Shown: positions 1-9,660, numbered from the stretch's first letter. The stretch: 64,000 bases of DNA from JALORV01 sp963702595 (GCA_963702595.1 CAVPDC010000012.1:60148-124147), one strand, 5' to 3'. Notes: a model not told the origin generated them from the sequence alone. Program-made: numbers and translations.

Positions 1-16
1 ACCCCGGGGCCTGCGC

Positions 17-2116
17 GTGGCTGCTTCCGCGGCTGCCTTGCTCTTGACCGGTGCCCTTTCGGCACAGCCTCCTGCTACTGAAGGGAGTCGTGCCGTGACC
101 GATCCGCACATCTGGCTCGAGGAGGTTGAAGGCGAACGCGCCCTGGCGTGGGCACGCATGCAGAACGAGCGCACGCTTGCCGAGTTGCAGGCGGATCCGC
201 GCTTCGAGCGTTTCCAGGCTGACGCACGGCGCGTCCTCGAGTCGCGCGACCGTATCGCGGACCCGGTGCTGATGGCGGGCGACGTCTACAACTTCTGGCA
301 GGACGACCGACATGTGCGCGGACTGCTACGGCGCTCGGACTGGGCCAGCTATCGCAACGGCGCTCCGAAGTGGGAAACCGTGCTGGACATCGATGCCCTC
401 TCCGCACAGGACGGCAAGCCATGGGTCACGGGTATGCCCGACTGTCTTGGTCCGGAGTACCGGCGCTGCCTCGTCTCGCTTTCGAACGGCGGCAAGGACG
501 CCGCGATCGTCCGCGAGTTCGATCTGCGCGATAGGCAGTTTGTCGCTGACGGCTTTGTGCTGCCCGAGGCGAAGCACCGCCTTGTCTGGGAGACCGCTGA
601 GACCGTGCTGGTTGGCACCGACTGGGGCGAAGGGAGCCTGACGGAGTCGGGTTACCCGTTCATCGTCAAGCGCTGGCGGCGCGGCCAGCCGCTGGCAGCA
701 GCCACCGAAGTTTTCCGCGGCTCGCGGCGCGACGTCGGCATGTTTCCGACCCGGTTCCGCGACCGCGACGGGAGTGTCGCACTTGTGCTCGTCCGGGCCG
801 AGACCTTCTTCGAGTCGACATTTCAACTCGTCGACGGCGCTCGGCTCGTGCCGCTTCCGCTGCCCAGGCGCTCAGGGGTAGAAGCCCTTTGGAGCGGCGA
901 ACTCGTGGTCTCGCTGCAGGAAGACTGGAAAGTCGGCGAGACCACCTTTCACAGCGGGAGCCTGGTCAGCTTTGCGCTCGCGCCGTTCTTGCGATCCGGT
1001 ACGTTGGATGCCAAGCTCGTCTACCGGCCGGGACCCCGGGAATCCTTCCAGGCGTTCCGCGGCAGCCGATCGCTGGCTTACCTGCTCACCGCGGAGAACG
1101 TCGCCACCCGCGCCTACCGCTACGTGTTTCGAGATGGCCAGTGGCACAGGCTCGGAGCGCTCGAGCTACCACAGCGCAGCCAGGCCAAGTTCGGCGACGT
1201 TCCTCCAGAAGATGATCGGGCGTTCGTCTACTCGGAAGGCTTCATTACACCCCTCAGCCTGTACCTGGCCGAACCCGAGAGAGCGCTGCAGAAGCTCGCC
1301 GACTTGCCTTCCCGCTTCGACGCGAGTCGCCTGCTCGTCGACCAGCACGAGGCGGTGTCCAAGGACGGCACCAAGGTGCCCTACTTCGTCGTGCGCCAAA
1401 AGGACCTGAAGCTGGACGGCACCGCGCCGACACTCCTCTACGGCTATGGCGGCTTTCAGATTTCAATGACGCCGGCTTACTCCGGGACGCTCGGGAAGCT
1501 CTGGCTCCAAAATGGCGGCGTCTATGTGCTGGCAAACGTCCGGGGCGGCGGCGAGTTTGGTCCCGCGTGGCATCAGGCAGGACTGAAGACAAAACGGCAA
1601 CTGATCTACGACGACTTCGTCGCCGTGGCCGAGGACCTGATGGAGCGCAACATCACCAGCCCGCGGCGCCTGGGGATCATGGGTGGCTCCAACGGTGGCC
1701 TGCTGATGGGCGTTGCGCTGACCCAGCGGCCCGAGCTCTGGAATGCCGTCGTCATCCAGGTACCCCTGCTTGACATGCTTCGCTACGACCAGATGCTCGC
1801 GGGCGCGTCTTGGGTCGACGAGTACGGCAGTCCGGGTATCCCGGCAGAGCGCGCATTCCTGGAGAAGATCTCGCCGTACCACAACCTGAAGGCTGGCGTC
1901 ACCTATCCACCTCCATTCTTTGTGACGTCGACGAAGGATGACCGGGTTCACCCGGGCCATGCCCGCAAGATGGCCGCGAAAATGGCGGACCTCAAAATCC
2001 CTTTCTACTATTACGAAAACATCGATGGTGGTCATGCGGCCGCCGCCGACCAGCGGGAGCGCGCGAAGCGCGTGGCGCTCGAGTACGTCTATCTCGCGCG
2101 TCGCCTGAAGGACTGA
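17..2116 (+). CDS. Prolyl oligopeptidase family serine peptidase (5' end probably outside window)
   Basis: Serine peptidase of family S9A, which cuts short peptides after proline; likely exported. The N-terminus is a hydrophobic signal-like stretch ending in ALSAQ. The middle is the beta-propeller half and the C-terminal third is an alpha/beta hydrolase. The catalytic Ser lies in GGSNGG near residue 558, the Asp in KDDRVHPGH near 640, and the His in DGGHA near 673. Length (about 700 aa) fits the family. The GTG at 17 is the first start codon seen, but the frame is open to the window edge with no stop, so the true start is probably upstream and the entry partial. The product class is certain; substrate and exact start are not. 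Confidence 0.9.
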   Translation: MAASAAALLLTGALSAQPPATEGSRAVTDPHIWLEEVEGERALAWARMQNERTLAELQADPRFERFQADARRVLESRDRIADPVLMAGDVYNFWQDDRHVRGLLRRSDWASYRNGAPKWETVLDIDALSAQDGKPWVTGMPDCLGPEYRRCLVSLSNGGKDAAIVREFDLRDRQFVADGFVLPEAKHRLVWETAETVLVGTDWGEGSLTESGYPFIVKRWRRGQPLAAATEVFRGSRRDVGMFPTRFRDRDGSVALVLVRAETFFESTFQLVDGARLVPLPLPRRSGVEALWSGELVVSLQEDWKVGETTFHSGSLVSFALAPFLRSGTLDAKLVYRPGPRESFQAFRGSRSLAYLLTAENVATRAYRYVFRDGQWHRLGALELPQRSQAKFGDVPPEDDRAFVYSEGFITPLSLYLAEPERALQKLADLPSRFDASRLLVDQHEAVSKDGTKVPYFVVRQKDLKLDGTAPTLLYGYGGFQISMTPAYSGTLGKLWLQNGGVYVLANVRGGGEFGPAWHQAGLKTKRQLIYDDFVAVAEDLMERNITSPRRLGIMGGSNGGLLMGVALTQRPELWNAVVIQVPLLDMLRYDQMLAGASWVDEYGSPGIPAERAFLEKISPYHNLKAGVTYPPPFFVTSTKDDRVHPGHARKMAAKMADLKIPFYYYENIDGGHAAAADQRERAKRVALEYVYLARRLKD

Positions 2117-2338
2117 CGCCCGGCTCGCGAAGTCGCGGAATGCGCCTACGGCCGCGCTTGCGACCGGGAGTGCACTGTACGGTTGTACCTTGACACTGTT
2201 GTCGCAAACCGCTCGCATGCGGAACTGCTGGTTAACTTCCGGACCCGGCCAGAAGCTGTCGCGAGGAGCCAGCACCAATGTCGCCCTAAAGCGGCCGCTC
2301 TAACGCCCCCTGATTTACCCGAAACCGGCCCTTGCCTA

Positions 2339-2357
2339 TATGCATATTATATGCATA
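2339..2357. promoter_or_regulatory. AT-rich palindrome over the brnT start, probable operator
   Basis: Nine-base arms TATGCATAT and ATATGCATA surround a single central T, in an otherwise GC-rich region. It covers the most likely brnT start codon. BrnA antitoxins are known to repress their own operon through palindromes, so this is the natural operator candidate. That role is inferred. Confidence 0.6.
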
Positions 2358-2632
2358 ATAGCGATGTGGATATCGATTTCGATCCGCCAAAGGCGCGGGC
2401 AAATCTACGCAAGCACGGCGTCAGCTTCGCGGACGCGGAACAGGCGCTGCGAGATCCGTTTGCCGTAACAATCGACGATCCCGACGCCGAAGGCGAGCAA
2501 CGCTTCGTCACCCTAGGGATGGACACCCTGGGGCGAGTATTGGTCGTTATCCACACTGCCCGGGGCGATCGAGTGCGTCTCATCTCAGCAAGGAAGGCCA
2601 GCAAAGGCGAAGTGGAGCAATACCATGCGTAA
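2351..2632 (+). CDS. brnT: BrnT family toxin
   Basis: Type II toxin of the BrnT family, RelE-like ribonucleases that block translation. The 93-residue protein shows the family pattern: an early DFDPPKARANLRKHGVSF segment, then a central beta region, then RVRLISARKASKGE near the C-terminus. The frame is open upstream to 2183, but the family-like protein begins at ATG 2351 or GTG 2366. Neither has a clear Shine-Dalgarno sequence, so a leaderless transcript is possible. The gene overlaps brnA by 8 bases, as in toxin-first brnTA operons. Confidence 0.88.
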   Translation: MHNSDVDIDFDPPKARANLRKHGVSFADAEQALRDPFAVTIDDPDAEGEQRFVTLGMDTLGRVLVVIHTARGDRVRLISARKASKGEVEQYHA

Positions 2633-2891
2633 AGAGTACGACTTCAGCAAGGGGCGACGCGGCGCGGTTGTTTCGTCGAAGGGCAAGACCAGAATCACGA
2701 TCATGCTCGACGACGACATCCTTGAGCACTTTCGTGCGCGTGCCGAGGCGGAGGGCATGGGCTATCAAACGATGATCAACGCTGCCCTGCGCGAAGCGGC
2801 CGCCGGGACTAAGGGAAAGGTGGCTGGCGAGAAGCCGCTGACTGCAGCGGCGTTGCGTAAGATTCTTCGAGAGGAGTTGCACGCCGCTTGA
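2625..2891 (+). CDS. brnA: BrnA family antitoxin
   Basis: Antitoxin partner of BrnT, 88 residues. The middle has the ribbon-helix-helix DNA-binding pattern: a TRITIMLDDDILEHFRARA strand and helix followed by GMGYQTMINAALREA. The ends are charged and would bind and neutralise the toxin. It starts inside the last codons of brnT, so the two are translationally coupled. As the DNA-binding member it is expected to act on the palindrome at 2339-2357. Confidence 0.88.
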   Translation: MRKEYDFSKGRRGAVVSSKGKTRITIMLDDDILEHFRARAEAEGMGYQTMINAALREAAAGTKGKVAGEKPLTAAALRKILREELHAA

Positions 2892-3031
2892 TGCGCCGAC
2901 TCTGGTCGGCCAACTCCGGACATCGAATAGTCCCTGCCATTTCGCCCCATAGCAGACGATTCAAGAGGCGGTGAGTCGCCGCAAAGCGGACGCCGTAGGC
3001 ACCTTCCCGAGGATCGTTCTAGTGGCTCTCT

Positions 3032-4276
3032 TTAGCCTGCTGACGCAGCAATTTGCTTCGGTTGCAACTTGCCGTATGTCGCCACGCGCCACAAATACTC
3101 GAGCGGGCCCCACCGGAAGCGACGCAGCCACAGAATGCTCAGTGGAACCTGCACCAGGAAGAAGATTCCCAAGGCCAGTGCCAACTGGGCAGCCGGGCCG
3201 ACCTTGCCCCACCATCCGAGGCCCCACCCGTAGAACAACGTCGTGCAGATCAGCGTCTGCATCAGGTAGTTGGTGAGGGGCATCTTGCCCGCCGCCGCCA
3301 TGGGCGCAAAGCGCGCCTGCCACTGCGGAAGTTGCGCCAGGCGCACGATCGTCAGCACGTAGAACAGCATCAGGCTGATGCGGCTAAGCACGTAGGTGAT
3401 ACTGCCGAGGACTTTAATCGGTGACGGACCCGGTACGCGGTGGGTCTCGAAGATGAAGCCAAAGGTCAGCGCGCAGGCCAGCCCGATGCCGAGCAGCCAC
3501 CACTGCAGCTTGCGAACCCACGGCATCATCTCCGGAATGCGCTGCGGCAAGTGATGCCGACCGATCAGCACACCAATCAGCATCGTGGTCGCCATCTGGA
3601 CATAGAAGCCAAGGTTGCCCCACAACCCCCAGACGTTGTCGTAGTTGTGGACGAACTCTCGCAGGTGCTCCTGGGCAGCGTCGAGAAACGAGCCCTGTCC
3701 GTACGCCAGGTTGTTGGAGGCTTCGAACGCTTTGGCTTCCGCCACCAGGCGCGCCGTAATCTCGGGTGTCATCACCAGCAGCCGGGCGACTCCGGAAAAG
3801 GCCGGGTACAACAACAGCAGGGCGATCAAGCCGATGATCATCCGATCGCTGGCATGCCTGAGGACCAGCAGCAACAGCAGGCCGAGCGCGGCATAGACGT
3901 GCAGCACGTCGCCGGTCCAGAAGAAGGCAGCGTGTGCCAACCCCGCTGCCAGGAGCACGAGCAGCCGGCGCAGGTAAAGCGGGGTGGCGTGCCCCGGCGC
4001 CATTTCCTGCATGCGGGCGAACTGGATGGTGAAGCCGATGCCAAAGAGCAGACTGAACATGCTGTTGAACTTGCCGGAGAACAGCATGTCGCGCACGACC
4101 TCGGCCGCCCGATCGACCGGGGCACTCCACAGGTGTGAGCCGTCGGCCTCGACGAAGAACGAGTTGGCGAAGCCAGGCATGTTCATGATGAGGATGCCGA
4201 GCAGCGCAAAGCCGCGCACGACATCCAGCGTGAAGATGCGCTCCGATGGAGACAGCGGGCCTTCGAGTTGGCGCAT
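3032..4276 (-). CDS. DUF418 (YeiB-like) multi-pass membrane protein
   Basis: Integral membrane protein of 414 residues in the YeiB/DUF418 family, whose role is not established. The N-terminus has the typical LDVVRGFALLGILIMNMP segment of the acyltransferase-like fold, followed by about eight to ten hydrophobic helices. The C-terminal half contains the DUF418 core, with MPLTNYLMQTLICTTLFYG near residues 330-350 and a final RFRWGPLEYLWR. It is encoded alone on the minus strand with long spacers on both sides and no visible partner. Confidence 0.88.
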   Translation of the reverse strand: MRQLEGPLSPSERIFTLDVVRGFALLGILIMNMPGFANSFFVEADGSHLWSAPVDRAAEVVRDMLFSGKFNSMFSLLFGIGFTIQFARMQEMAPGHATPLYLRRLLVLLAAGLAHAAFFWTGDVLHVYAALGLLLLLVLRHASDRMIIGLIALLLLYPAFSGVARLLVMTPEITARLVAEAKAFEASNNLAYGQGSFLDAAQEHLREFVHNYDNVWGLWGNLGFYVQMATTMLIGVLIGRHHLPQRIPEMMPWVRKLQWWLLGIGLACALTFGFIFETHRVPGPSPIKVLGSITYVLSRISLMLFYVLTIVRLAQLPQWQARFAPMAAAGKMPLTNYLMQTLICTTLFYGWGLGWWGKVGPAAQLALALGIFFLVQVPLSILWLRRFRWGPLEYLWRVATYGKLQPKQIAASAG

Positions 4277-4557
4277 GGCGCCTCCTTTGTTCGAGCGCTG
4301 CTTTACGGCGCGCCCGTCGAGGGCGTTTCGTCATTACTTGCCCCTCGAGGGGGCTTTGTCACGGCCCGCGACGCCTTGCGCGCGTCGCCGCAGTCCTGCA
4401 ATCTAACGGCAATCGACGGGGTCGTGCTACAAATTTCCTGTCCAATTTCGGACACTGGGGACGGCGCGCGGCCAGAACCGCTCCCTGCCGACCATTGCCC
4501 AATCGGCCACAAACCGGACACAATCACCGTAGATGGCTGTCGCGGAGTGTTTGAACC

Positions 4558-4932
4558 ATGAACCTCAATACTGCGCGAGTGTTCGTGCGTGACATAGTCA
4601 GTGCAAAGCGGTTCTATGGGGAGGCGCTAGGCCTCCGAATCAGCGCAGACGGTAGCGAGCACGGCTATTGCGTCTTTGAGGCAGGCGCGACGACTCTGGT
4701 AGTCGAAGCGGTTCCAAGCGACGCTCCGCCGGCAGATCTGGATCTTGTTGGGCGCTTCACTGGTCTTTCTTTTGACGTGGCCAACGCGACCGTTGCCTAT
4801 GGTGACTTGCGTTCCCGCGGGGTTACGTTCACGGGCGAGCCGGAGAAGCAGTTCTGGGGCGGCACACTGGCAACTTTCGAAGATCCATCGGGCAACGAAC
4901 TGCAGATCTGTGAGCAGCCTCGAGGAGGGTGA
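4558..4932 (+). CDS. VOC family (glyoxalase-like) protein
   Basis: Small soluble protein of 124 residues with one vicinal-oxygen-chelate domain: two beta-alpha-beta-beta-beta modules. Visible marks are RVFVRDIVSAKRFYGEALGL at the start and WGGTLATFEDPSGNELQICE at the end, whose final Glu is usually a metal ligand. The family includes glyoxalases, dioxygenases and drug-binding proteins, so the substrate cannot be told. It stands alone between repeat-bearing spacers. Confidence 0.88.
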   Translation: MNLNTARVFVRDIVSAKRFYGEALGLRISADGSEHGYCVFEAGATTLVVEAVPSDAPPADLDLVGRFTGLSFDVANATVAYGDLRSRGVTFTGEPEKQFWGGTLATFEDPSGNELQICEQPRGG

Positions 4933-4996
4933 TACTGGCCCCACGGTGCGGCCGTCGTCACGCGGCCACTTGCGGACACCCTTAAGGTCAACGAAA

Positions 4997-5040
4997 ATTG
5001 GCCCGCATCCGACGTTCGGCGTCAAGCGTCGGGGGCCAAT
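4997..5040. terminator. Long imperfect hairpin between VOC and DUF1254 genes
   Basis: ATTGGCC (4997-5003) pairs with GGCCAAT (5034-5040), and CCGACG (5009-5014) with CGTCGG (5027-5032), around a 12-base loop. There is no run of T after it, so it may be a processing or leader structure rather than a true terminator. Confidence 0.35.
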
Positions 5041-5102
5041 CCTCGATCTTGCAATTGCGCTTCGCTGCCCGAGGTTTGCACCCGTCTCCTGGAGAACACC
5101 GA

Positions 5103-6503
5103 ATGCTCCGCAACTTCCTGCGCGACTCATTAGTCGCTGCGACTCTCTGTTGGCTGCCGCTGTCCATTGCCACTGCTCAAGCACCTGCGGCGCCCACGCC
5201 AGCTGAAGCCAAATCGATTGCGGAAGAGGCCTACATCTTCGGAATGGCGCTCGTCGAGCACTACAAGGCGCTATATGCGTACGGGGTCGACCCCAAGTCG
5301 CCCAAGTACGCAGGCGTGAACAAGCTCCGTAACGACGAGCGGCTCTACGGCCCCAAGGACACTGCGGTCGTCTCGGCCAACAACGACACGATCTACACCA
5401 GCGCGTTGATCGATCTGCGCGCCGAGCCCATGATTCTGCAGGTCCCGGCGGTCACCGACCGCTACTACTCGTTCATGCTGGTCGACGTGGTGACCGATAA
5501 CTTCGATTACGTCGGCTCACGCGCGACCGGCACGAAGCCGGGCACCTACGCACTCACCGGCCCAGGCTGGAAGGGACACCTTCCGAAGGGCGTGATCCGC
5601 ATTGCTTCACCGAGCTGGCTGGTGTTTGCGATCGGACGCACCGGGGTGTCTGGCGATGCCGACATGCCCGCACTGCGGAAAGTGCAGGCCGGTTACAAGC
5701 TGGTGCCGCTTTCAACCTTCGTGGGCAAGCCTGCGCCGCCTGCAGCCCCGACGATCGACTTCCCCGCGTTCGTCGACGCGAAAGAGGCGGACGCAGCAAC
5801 GTTCCTGAAGTATCTCAACTTCCTGATGCAGTTCCACGCCTTTCCTGCAGTCGAGCAGCCGGTGCTCGACCGGCTCGCTCGGATCGGCGTCGGCCCGGGC
5901 CGCGAATTCAAGCCAAGCGCTTTCCCGCCGGACGTGATGAAAGCCATCGAAGACGGCGTCAATGCGGGGCGCGAGAAGGTTCGCGCAAAGGCAGAGAACC
6001 TCGGAAGCAAGGTCAACGGCTGGGATATTTCTCCAGCAAACGCGGGCGAGTTCGGACAGGACTACATCACGCGTTCAGCGGCGGCGTGGAAGTACATCTA
6101 CGTCAACTCGGCGGTGGAGGCGATGTATCCGACGGCGGGCGTCGACGGCGACGGCAAGCCATTGGATGGCAGCACTGGACGCTATGTGCTCAAGTTTGCC
6201 AAGGGTGCGTTGCCGCCGGTTAACTACTTCTGGTCCCTGACGCTGTATGACGCCAAGACGCAAGTGCCGATCGAGAACCCGATCAATCGCTACTCGATCG
6301 GTGACCGCACACCGGGAATCGTCAAGGGCGCGGACGGCTCGTTGACCATCTATGTTCAGGCGGACAAGCCCGCAGGCGCCAATGCCGCAAACTGGTTGCC
6401 GGCGCCGAGGGCTCCGTTCTACGTGATCCTGCGCACGTATGGTCCGAAGCCCACGATGCTCGACGGCTCGTACAAGATTCCGCCCATCAGTAACGTCAAG
6501 TGA
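5103..6503 (+). CDS. Exported DUF1254/DUF1214 protein, copy 1
   Basis: Periplasmic protein of 466 residues. A signal peptide (about residues 1-25, ending in ATAQA) precedes a DUF1254 domain that contains VVSANNDTIYTSALIDLRAEP, then a C-terminal DUF1214 domain with PVNYFWSLTLYDAKT and NRYSIGDRTPG. The family is common in proteobacteria and its activity is unknown. ATG 5103 is chosen because it begins the signal peptide and follows a GGAGA ribosome site. It lies 17 bases upstream of a related gene; the two probably form an operon that arose by duplication. Confidence 0.88.
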   Translation: MLRNFLRDSLVAATLCWLPLSIATAQAPAAPTPAEAKSIAEEAYIFGMALVEHYKALYAYGVDPKSPKYAGVNKLRNDERLYGPKDTAVVSANNDTIYTSALIDLRAEPMILQVPAVTDRYYSFMLVDVVTDNFDYVGSRATGTKPGTYALTGPGWKGHLPKGVIRIASPSWLVFAIGRTGVSGDADMPALRKVQAGYKLVPLSTFVGKPAPPAAPTIDFPAFVDAKEADAATFLKYLNFLMQFHAFPAVEQPVLDRLARIGVGPGREFKPSAFPPDVMKAIEDGVNAGREKVRAKAENLGSKVNGWDISPANAGEFGQDYITRSAAAWKYIYVNSAVEAMYPTAGVDGDGKPLDGSTGRYVLKFAKGALPPVNYFWSLTLYDAKTQVPIENPINRYSIGDRTPGIVKGADGSLTIYVQADKPAGANAANWLPAPRAPFYVILRTYGPKPTMLDGSYKIPPISNVK

Positions 6504-6520
6504 TCTGCGAGGACCGCGTC

Positions 6521-7909
6521 ATGAATCCACACATTCGGCTCGCTCTGGCCATCGTCGCCGCGACGTTCCTGCCGCCCCTCGCCGCAATCGCCCAGAGCGC
6601 GGCACTCACTCCGAACGAGGCGCGCGCCATTGCCAAGGAGGCGTGGCTCTACGCTTATGCGCCGCTCGAAGGCTACAAGACGATGTACAACCAGGCGGTC
6701 AACAAGGACTTCCCTGGCTACGTAGGTGGGTTCAATCGGTATCGACACTACGCGCGTATGAATACGCCGGTGGACAAGGACATTGTCACGCCCAACAACG
6801 ACACTCCATACTCGTGGGCATGGCTCGACCTGCGTGCCGAGCCGATCGTGCTGTCGCTGCCGGCCGTGCCCGCGCCCCGTTACTACGTCAATCAGTGGTT
6901 CGATCTCTACACGCACAACTTTGCCTACACCGGCGTGCGCGCCACTGGAAGAGATGCGGGCAACTATCTGTTCGCCGGACCCAACTGGAAAGGCCCCGTC
7001 CCCAAGAGCATCACCAAGGTATTTCGCGCTGAAACGGATTTCGTTGGAACGCTCACGCGCACACAGCTCAACGGTGCCGACGACATCGCGGCAATGCAGG
7101 CGGTGCAGGCGCAGTTCAAACTCACGCCTCTGTCACAGTTCGCCGGCACGCCCGCGCCAAAGCCGGCACCTCCGGTTGATTGGCCGGCGCCCGATGACAG
7201 GAAGATGGCTGGCATCGGCTTCATCTCCTATCTGAATGCTCTGTTGCCCTTCATGCCGACCGTACCGTCGGAGAAGGCAACGATGACGCGCTTCGCCAAA
7301 ATCGGGATCGGAGCGAGCAAACCGTTCGATGCCAGCAAGCTGGATCCGGCCGTGCGTGCCGCGATGGAGCAAGGCGTCGCCGATGCGGAAAAGGAATTGA
7401 AGGACAAGGCGCTCGCCGTGACCTCGTCCAAGGAACTGTTCGGCTCTCGTCAAGAGCTTGGCAAGGACTACGTTATGCAGCGCAATCTTGGCGCGAACGT
7501 GGGCATCTACGGCAACACCAAGATCGAGGCGGTCTACGGCGCATACCAGACCGGCCCCGACGGTAGGCCGCTGGACGGGACGAAGAAGTGGGTGCTGCGC
7601 TATCCAGCGGGTCAACTGCCGCCGGTAAACCTGTTCTGGTCGCTCACGATGTACAACCTTCCACAGCGGTTGCTGGTGGAGAACCCGATCAACCGCTACT
7701 CGATCGGCGATCGCACACCTGGCCTCAAGAAGGGCAAGGACGGGTCGCTCGAGATCTACTTGCAGAACGAAAGCCCCGGGGCCGACAGGGAATCTAACTG
7801 GCTGCCAACGCCCAAAGGTCCGTTCTTCATGGTGAGCCGTATGTACGGCCCGAAGCAGCCGCTGATCGATGGCACGTGGAAGGATCCGCCGCTGGTTGAG
7901 GTCAAGTAA
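6521..7909 (+). CDS. Exported DUF1254/DUF1214 protein, copy 2
   Basis: Second DUF1254/DUF1214 protein, 462 residues, with its own signal peptide (ending near AAIAQS). It shares the architecture of the preceding gene and the identical segment ENPINRYSIGDRTPG near the C-terminus, plus TPNNDTPYSWAWLDLRAEP in the first domain. ATG 6521 is preferred over an in-frame ATG at 6500, which would overlap the upstream stop and lengthen the signal peptide. Function is unknown; the pair is probably co-transcribed. Confidence 0.87.
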   Translation: MNPHIRLALAIVAATFLPPLAAIAQSAALTPNEARAIAKEAWLYAYAPLEGYKTMYNQAVNKDFPGYVGGFNRYRHYARMNTPVDKDIVTPNNDTPYSWAWLDLRAEPIVLSLPAVPAPRYYVNQWFDLYTHNFAYTGVRATGRDAGNYLFAGPNWKGPVPKSITKVFRAETDFVGTLTRTQLNGADDIAAMQAVQAQFKLTPLSQFAGTPAPKPAPPVDWPAPDDRKMAGIGFISYLNALLPFMPTVPSEKATMTRFAKIGIGASKPFDASKLDPAVRAAMEQGVADAEKELKDKALAVTSSKELFGSRQELGKDYVMQRNLGANVGIYGNTKIEAVYGAYQTGPDGRPLDGTKKWVLRYPAGQLPPVNLFWSLTMYNLPQRLLVENPINRYSIGDRTPGLKKGKDGSLEIYLQNESPGADRESNWLPTPKGPFFMVSRMYGPKQPLIDGTWKDPPLVEVK

Positions 7910-8166
7910 GTTGGACCGCACGCGTTGACCAAGTGAACTCCTTTGCGGCTGCCGTTTAGCGCGACAAGCGCGTGGGTCCGCAGCGTTTCCGATGGCCGCT
8001 CTGAGGCGGTCTCACGCGACCGCTTTCGAGGATAGCTAACTACCGCTATCGGTCGCGCTTGCTATCCATACGTAGGGACCCGACTCGGCCAGAAGCTGTC
8101 GCGGCAGATCGCCACCCAACTCGCCCGATAGCAGACGAAGTGCGATTCGCTCGGTAGCATCCGGAC

Positions 8167-8628
8167 ATGGGTGTTCCCATAAGTTGCGAAGTGGCTTCGG
8201 CCGTCGTCCTGGAAGACGGACCGCAAGTGCCGCGCATGCTCTTGCTCAAACGGGCCAAGGCCCACCTTGAGCATGAGTGGTGCCACGTCGCCGGCGGCAT
8301 CGAGGCCGGCGAAACTGCCTGGCAGGCTGCCTTACGCGAGATTGCAGAGGAAACCGGTCTGGGTGTGCGGCGGTTCTACTCGGCTGACTGCACCGAGCAG
8401 TTCTACGAGTACGCGAAAGAGCGGATCACCATCATTCCCGTCTTCGTCGCTTACGTCGATCCGGCGCAGCCGGTACGTCTGAATGCCGAACACTCGGACT
8501 TCCGCTGGGTGACGTTCGCCGAGGCCCAAGATCTCGTGACCTTCGGCGGCCAGCGCCGCCTGTACCAAGAGATCGAAAGGGAATTCGTGCAGCGCCGTCC
8601 ATCATCGTGGCTGCAGATAGCGATCTGA
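8167..8628 (+). CDS. Nudix hydrolase
   Basis: Hydrolase of nucleoside diphosphates linked to another group, 153 residues. The Nudix box is complete: GGIEAGETAWQAALREIAEE followed by TGLGV, spanning about residues 41-65, with the magnesium-binding REIAEE core. An early LLLKRAKAHLEHEW strand and the overall length suit the housecleaning type that acts on dNTP-like substrates, but specificity cannot be read from sequence. The gene stands alone between spacers that carry the local repeats. Confidence 0.92.
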   Translation: MGVPISCEVASAVVLEDGPQVPRMLLLKRAKAHLEHEWCHVAGGIEAGETAWQAALREIAEETGLGVRRFYSADCTEQFYEYAKERITIIPVFVAYVDPAQPVRLNAEHSDFRWVTFAEAQDLVTFGGQRRLYQEIEREFVQRRPSSWLQIAI

Positions 8629-8785
8629 TGCAATGGCATGTTGCTACAAGGCCGGCGTCGGTGTCCCTGGTCGGCCGCAACCGGACTTCCCGCCCCTTGG
8701 TCCGCGGGACCCGAAAGCGGCCGCTGGTCGGAGCCTGGAATGAAGCGCTGCGCCTTGCGGTAGCGTGCTTCGCGACCGAAAAGAT

Positions 8786-9559
8786 ATGAATCTTCGCCAA
8801 TTGTTCGAGGCTGAGCTGAAGCGGCGTGGGATTGCGATTAGCCACGAAGCTGCCACTGGCCGATACTCGCTAGACATCAACGGTGTTCACCTTCTAGTCA
8901 GTCTCGACAACCTTGAGCGCGACCTACGTAGCGATGGTGATACTGGGCGGATTAGTCGCTTCGTAGACACGATCTTTGAGACGAGCTCGCAGAGCGAGGA
9001 CCGTCCGGCGGTTGAACGCTTGTTTTGGTGCCTTGAGCCGAGCAACTACGAGGAGCGTGCTGAGTTCAGAACGGCGCTCTCGGACGAGATTGATCGAGTC
9101 CTCGTACACGTGTCGGATGACGGGAGCCGCATAACATGGGTCACCTCTTCCATGCTTGAGGCTATGCAGCTGACGGAGGGTGACGCTACGACGGTGGCGT
9201 TTTCGAACCTGGACAGGGAACTCCTTGCGTCAAAGCTGACCATCGACCATATCGACGGAATCCCCTTGGCCTACTTCGAGTCGAGACTTTCCTTCAAGGC
9301 ATCCCTGATGGTTGCGCCGGCCCTTCAGGCTGTCATTTCTGAACAGGTCGGCTGGCCGGTCTTGGCGGTCGTCCCGAACCGAAGCTTTCTTATGCTGTGG
9401 CCCGCATCTCGTCAGGAACTTGCGGGACGGCTTGGATCCGTGGTTGTTGAGGAATTCGGAACGGGTGCCTATCCACTGTCAACCGAGGTGTACGAGATTG
9501 GTGACGCAGGATTGAGAGCGATTGGTAGCTTCCCCGTCCACAAAGCCGCGAACGATTGA
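8786..9559 (+). CDS. Hypothetical cytosolic protein (weak DUF1444-like pattern)
   Basis: A 257-residue acidic protein with no signal peptide or membrane segment. The order of elements (N-terminal helix, central mixed region, late VPNRSFLMLWPASRQELAGRL) faintly recalls DUF1444/YtpQ proteins, but I cannot confirm the link. ATG 8786 is chosen over an upstream in-frame start at 8765 because the protein then begins with a regular amphipathic helix. Its codon use looks less strongly GC-biased than the core genes, in keeping with an acquired gene. Confidence 0.7.
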   Translation: MNLRQLFEAELKRRGIAISHEAATGRYSLDINGVHLLVSLDNLERDLRSDGDTGRISRFVDTIFETSSQSEDRPAVERLFWCLEPSNYEERAEFRTALSDEIDRVLVHVSDDGSRITWVTSSMLEAMQLTEGDATTVAFSNLDRELLASKLTIDHIDGIPLAYFESRLSFKASLMVAPALQAVISEQVGWPVLAVVPNRSFLMLWPASRQELAGRLGSVVVEEFGTGAYPLSTEVYEIGDAGLRAIGSFPVHKAAND

Positions 9560-9619
9560 TTGAGATAGCCCGGCACTGGCGACAAGGCTCGGCCACTAGC
9601 GGAAGTTCCACGGCGGCAT

Positions 9620-9630
9620 CAGAATCGCCT
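9620..9630 (+). repeat. Spacer 11-mer CAGAATCGCCT, copy 1
   Basis: One of four identical 11-base copies, all intergenic and all in the same orientation, within 7.4 kb. Confidence 0.6.
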
Positions 9631-9660
9631 CAAAGCGGTCATGCCACAGCCACCTCCACC

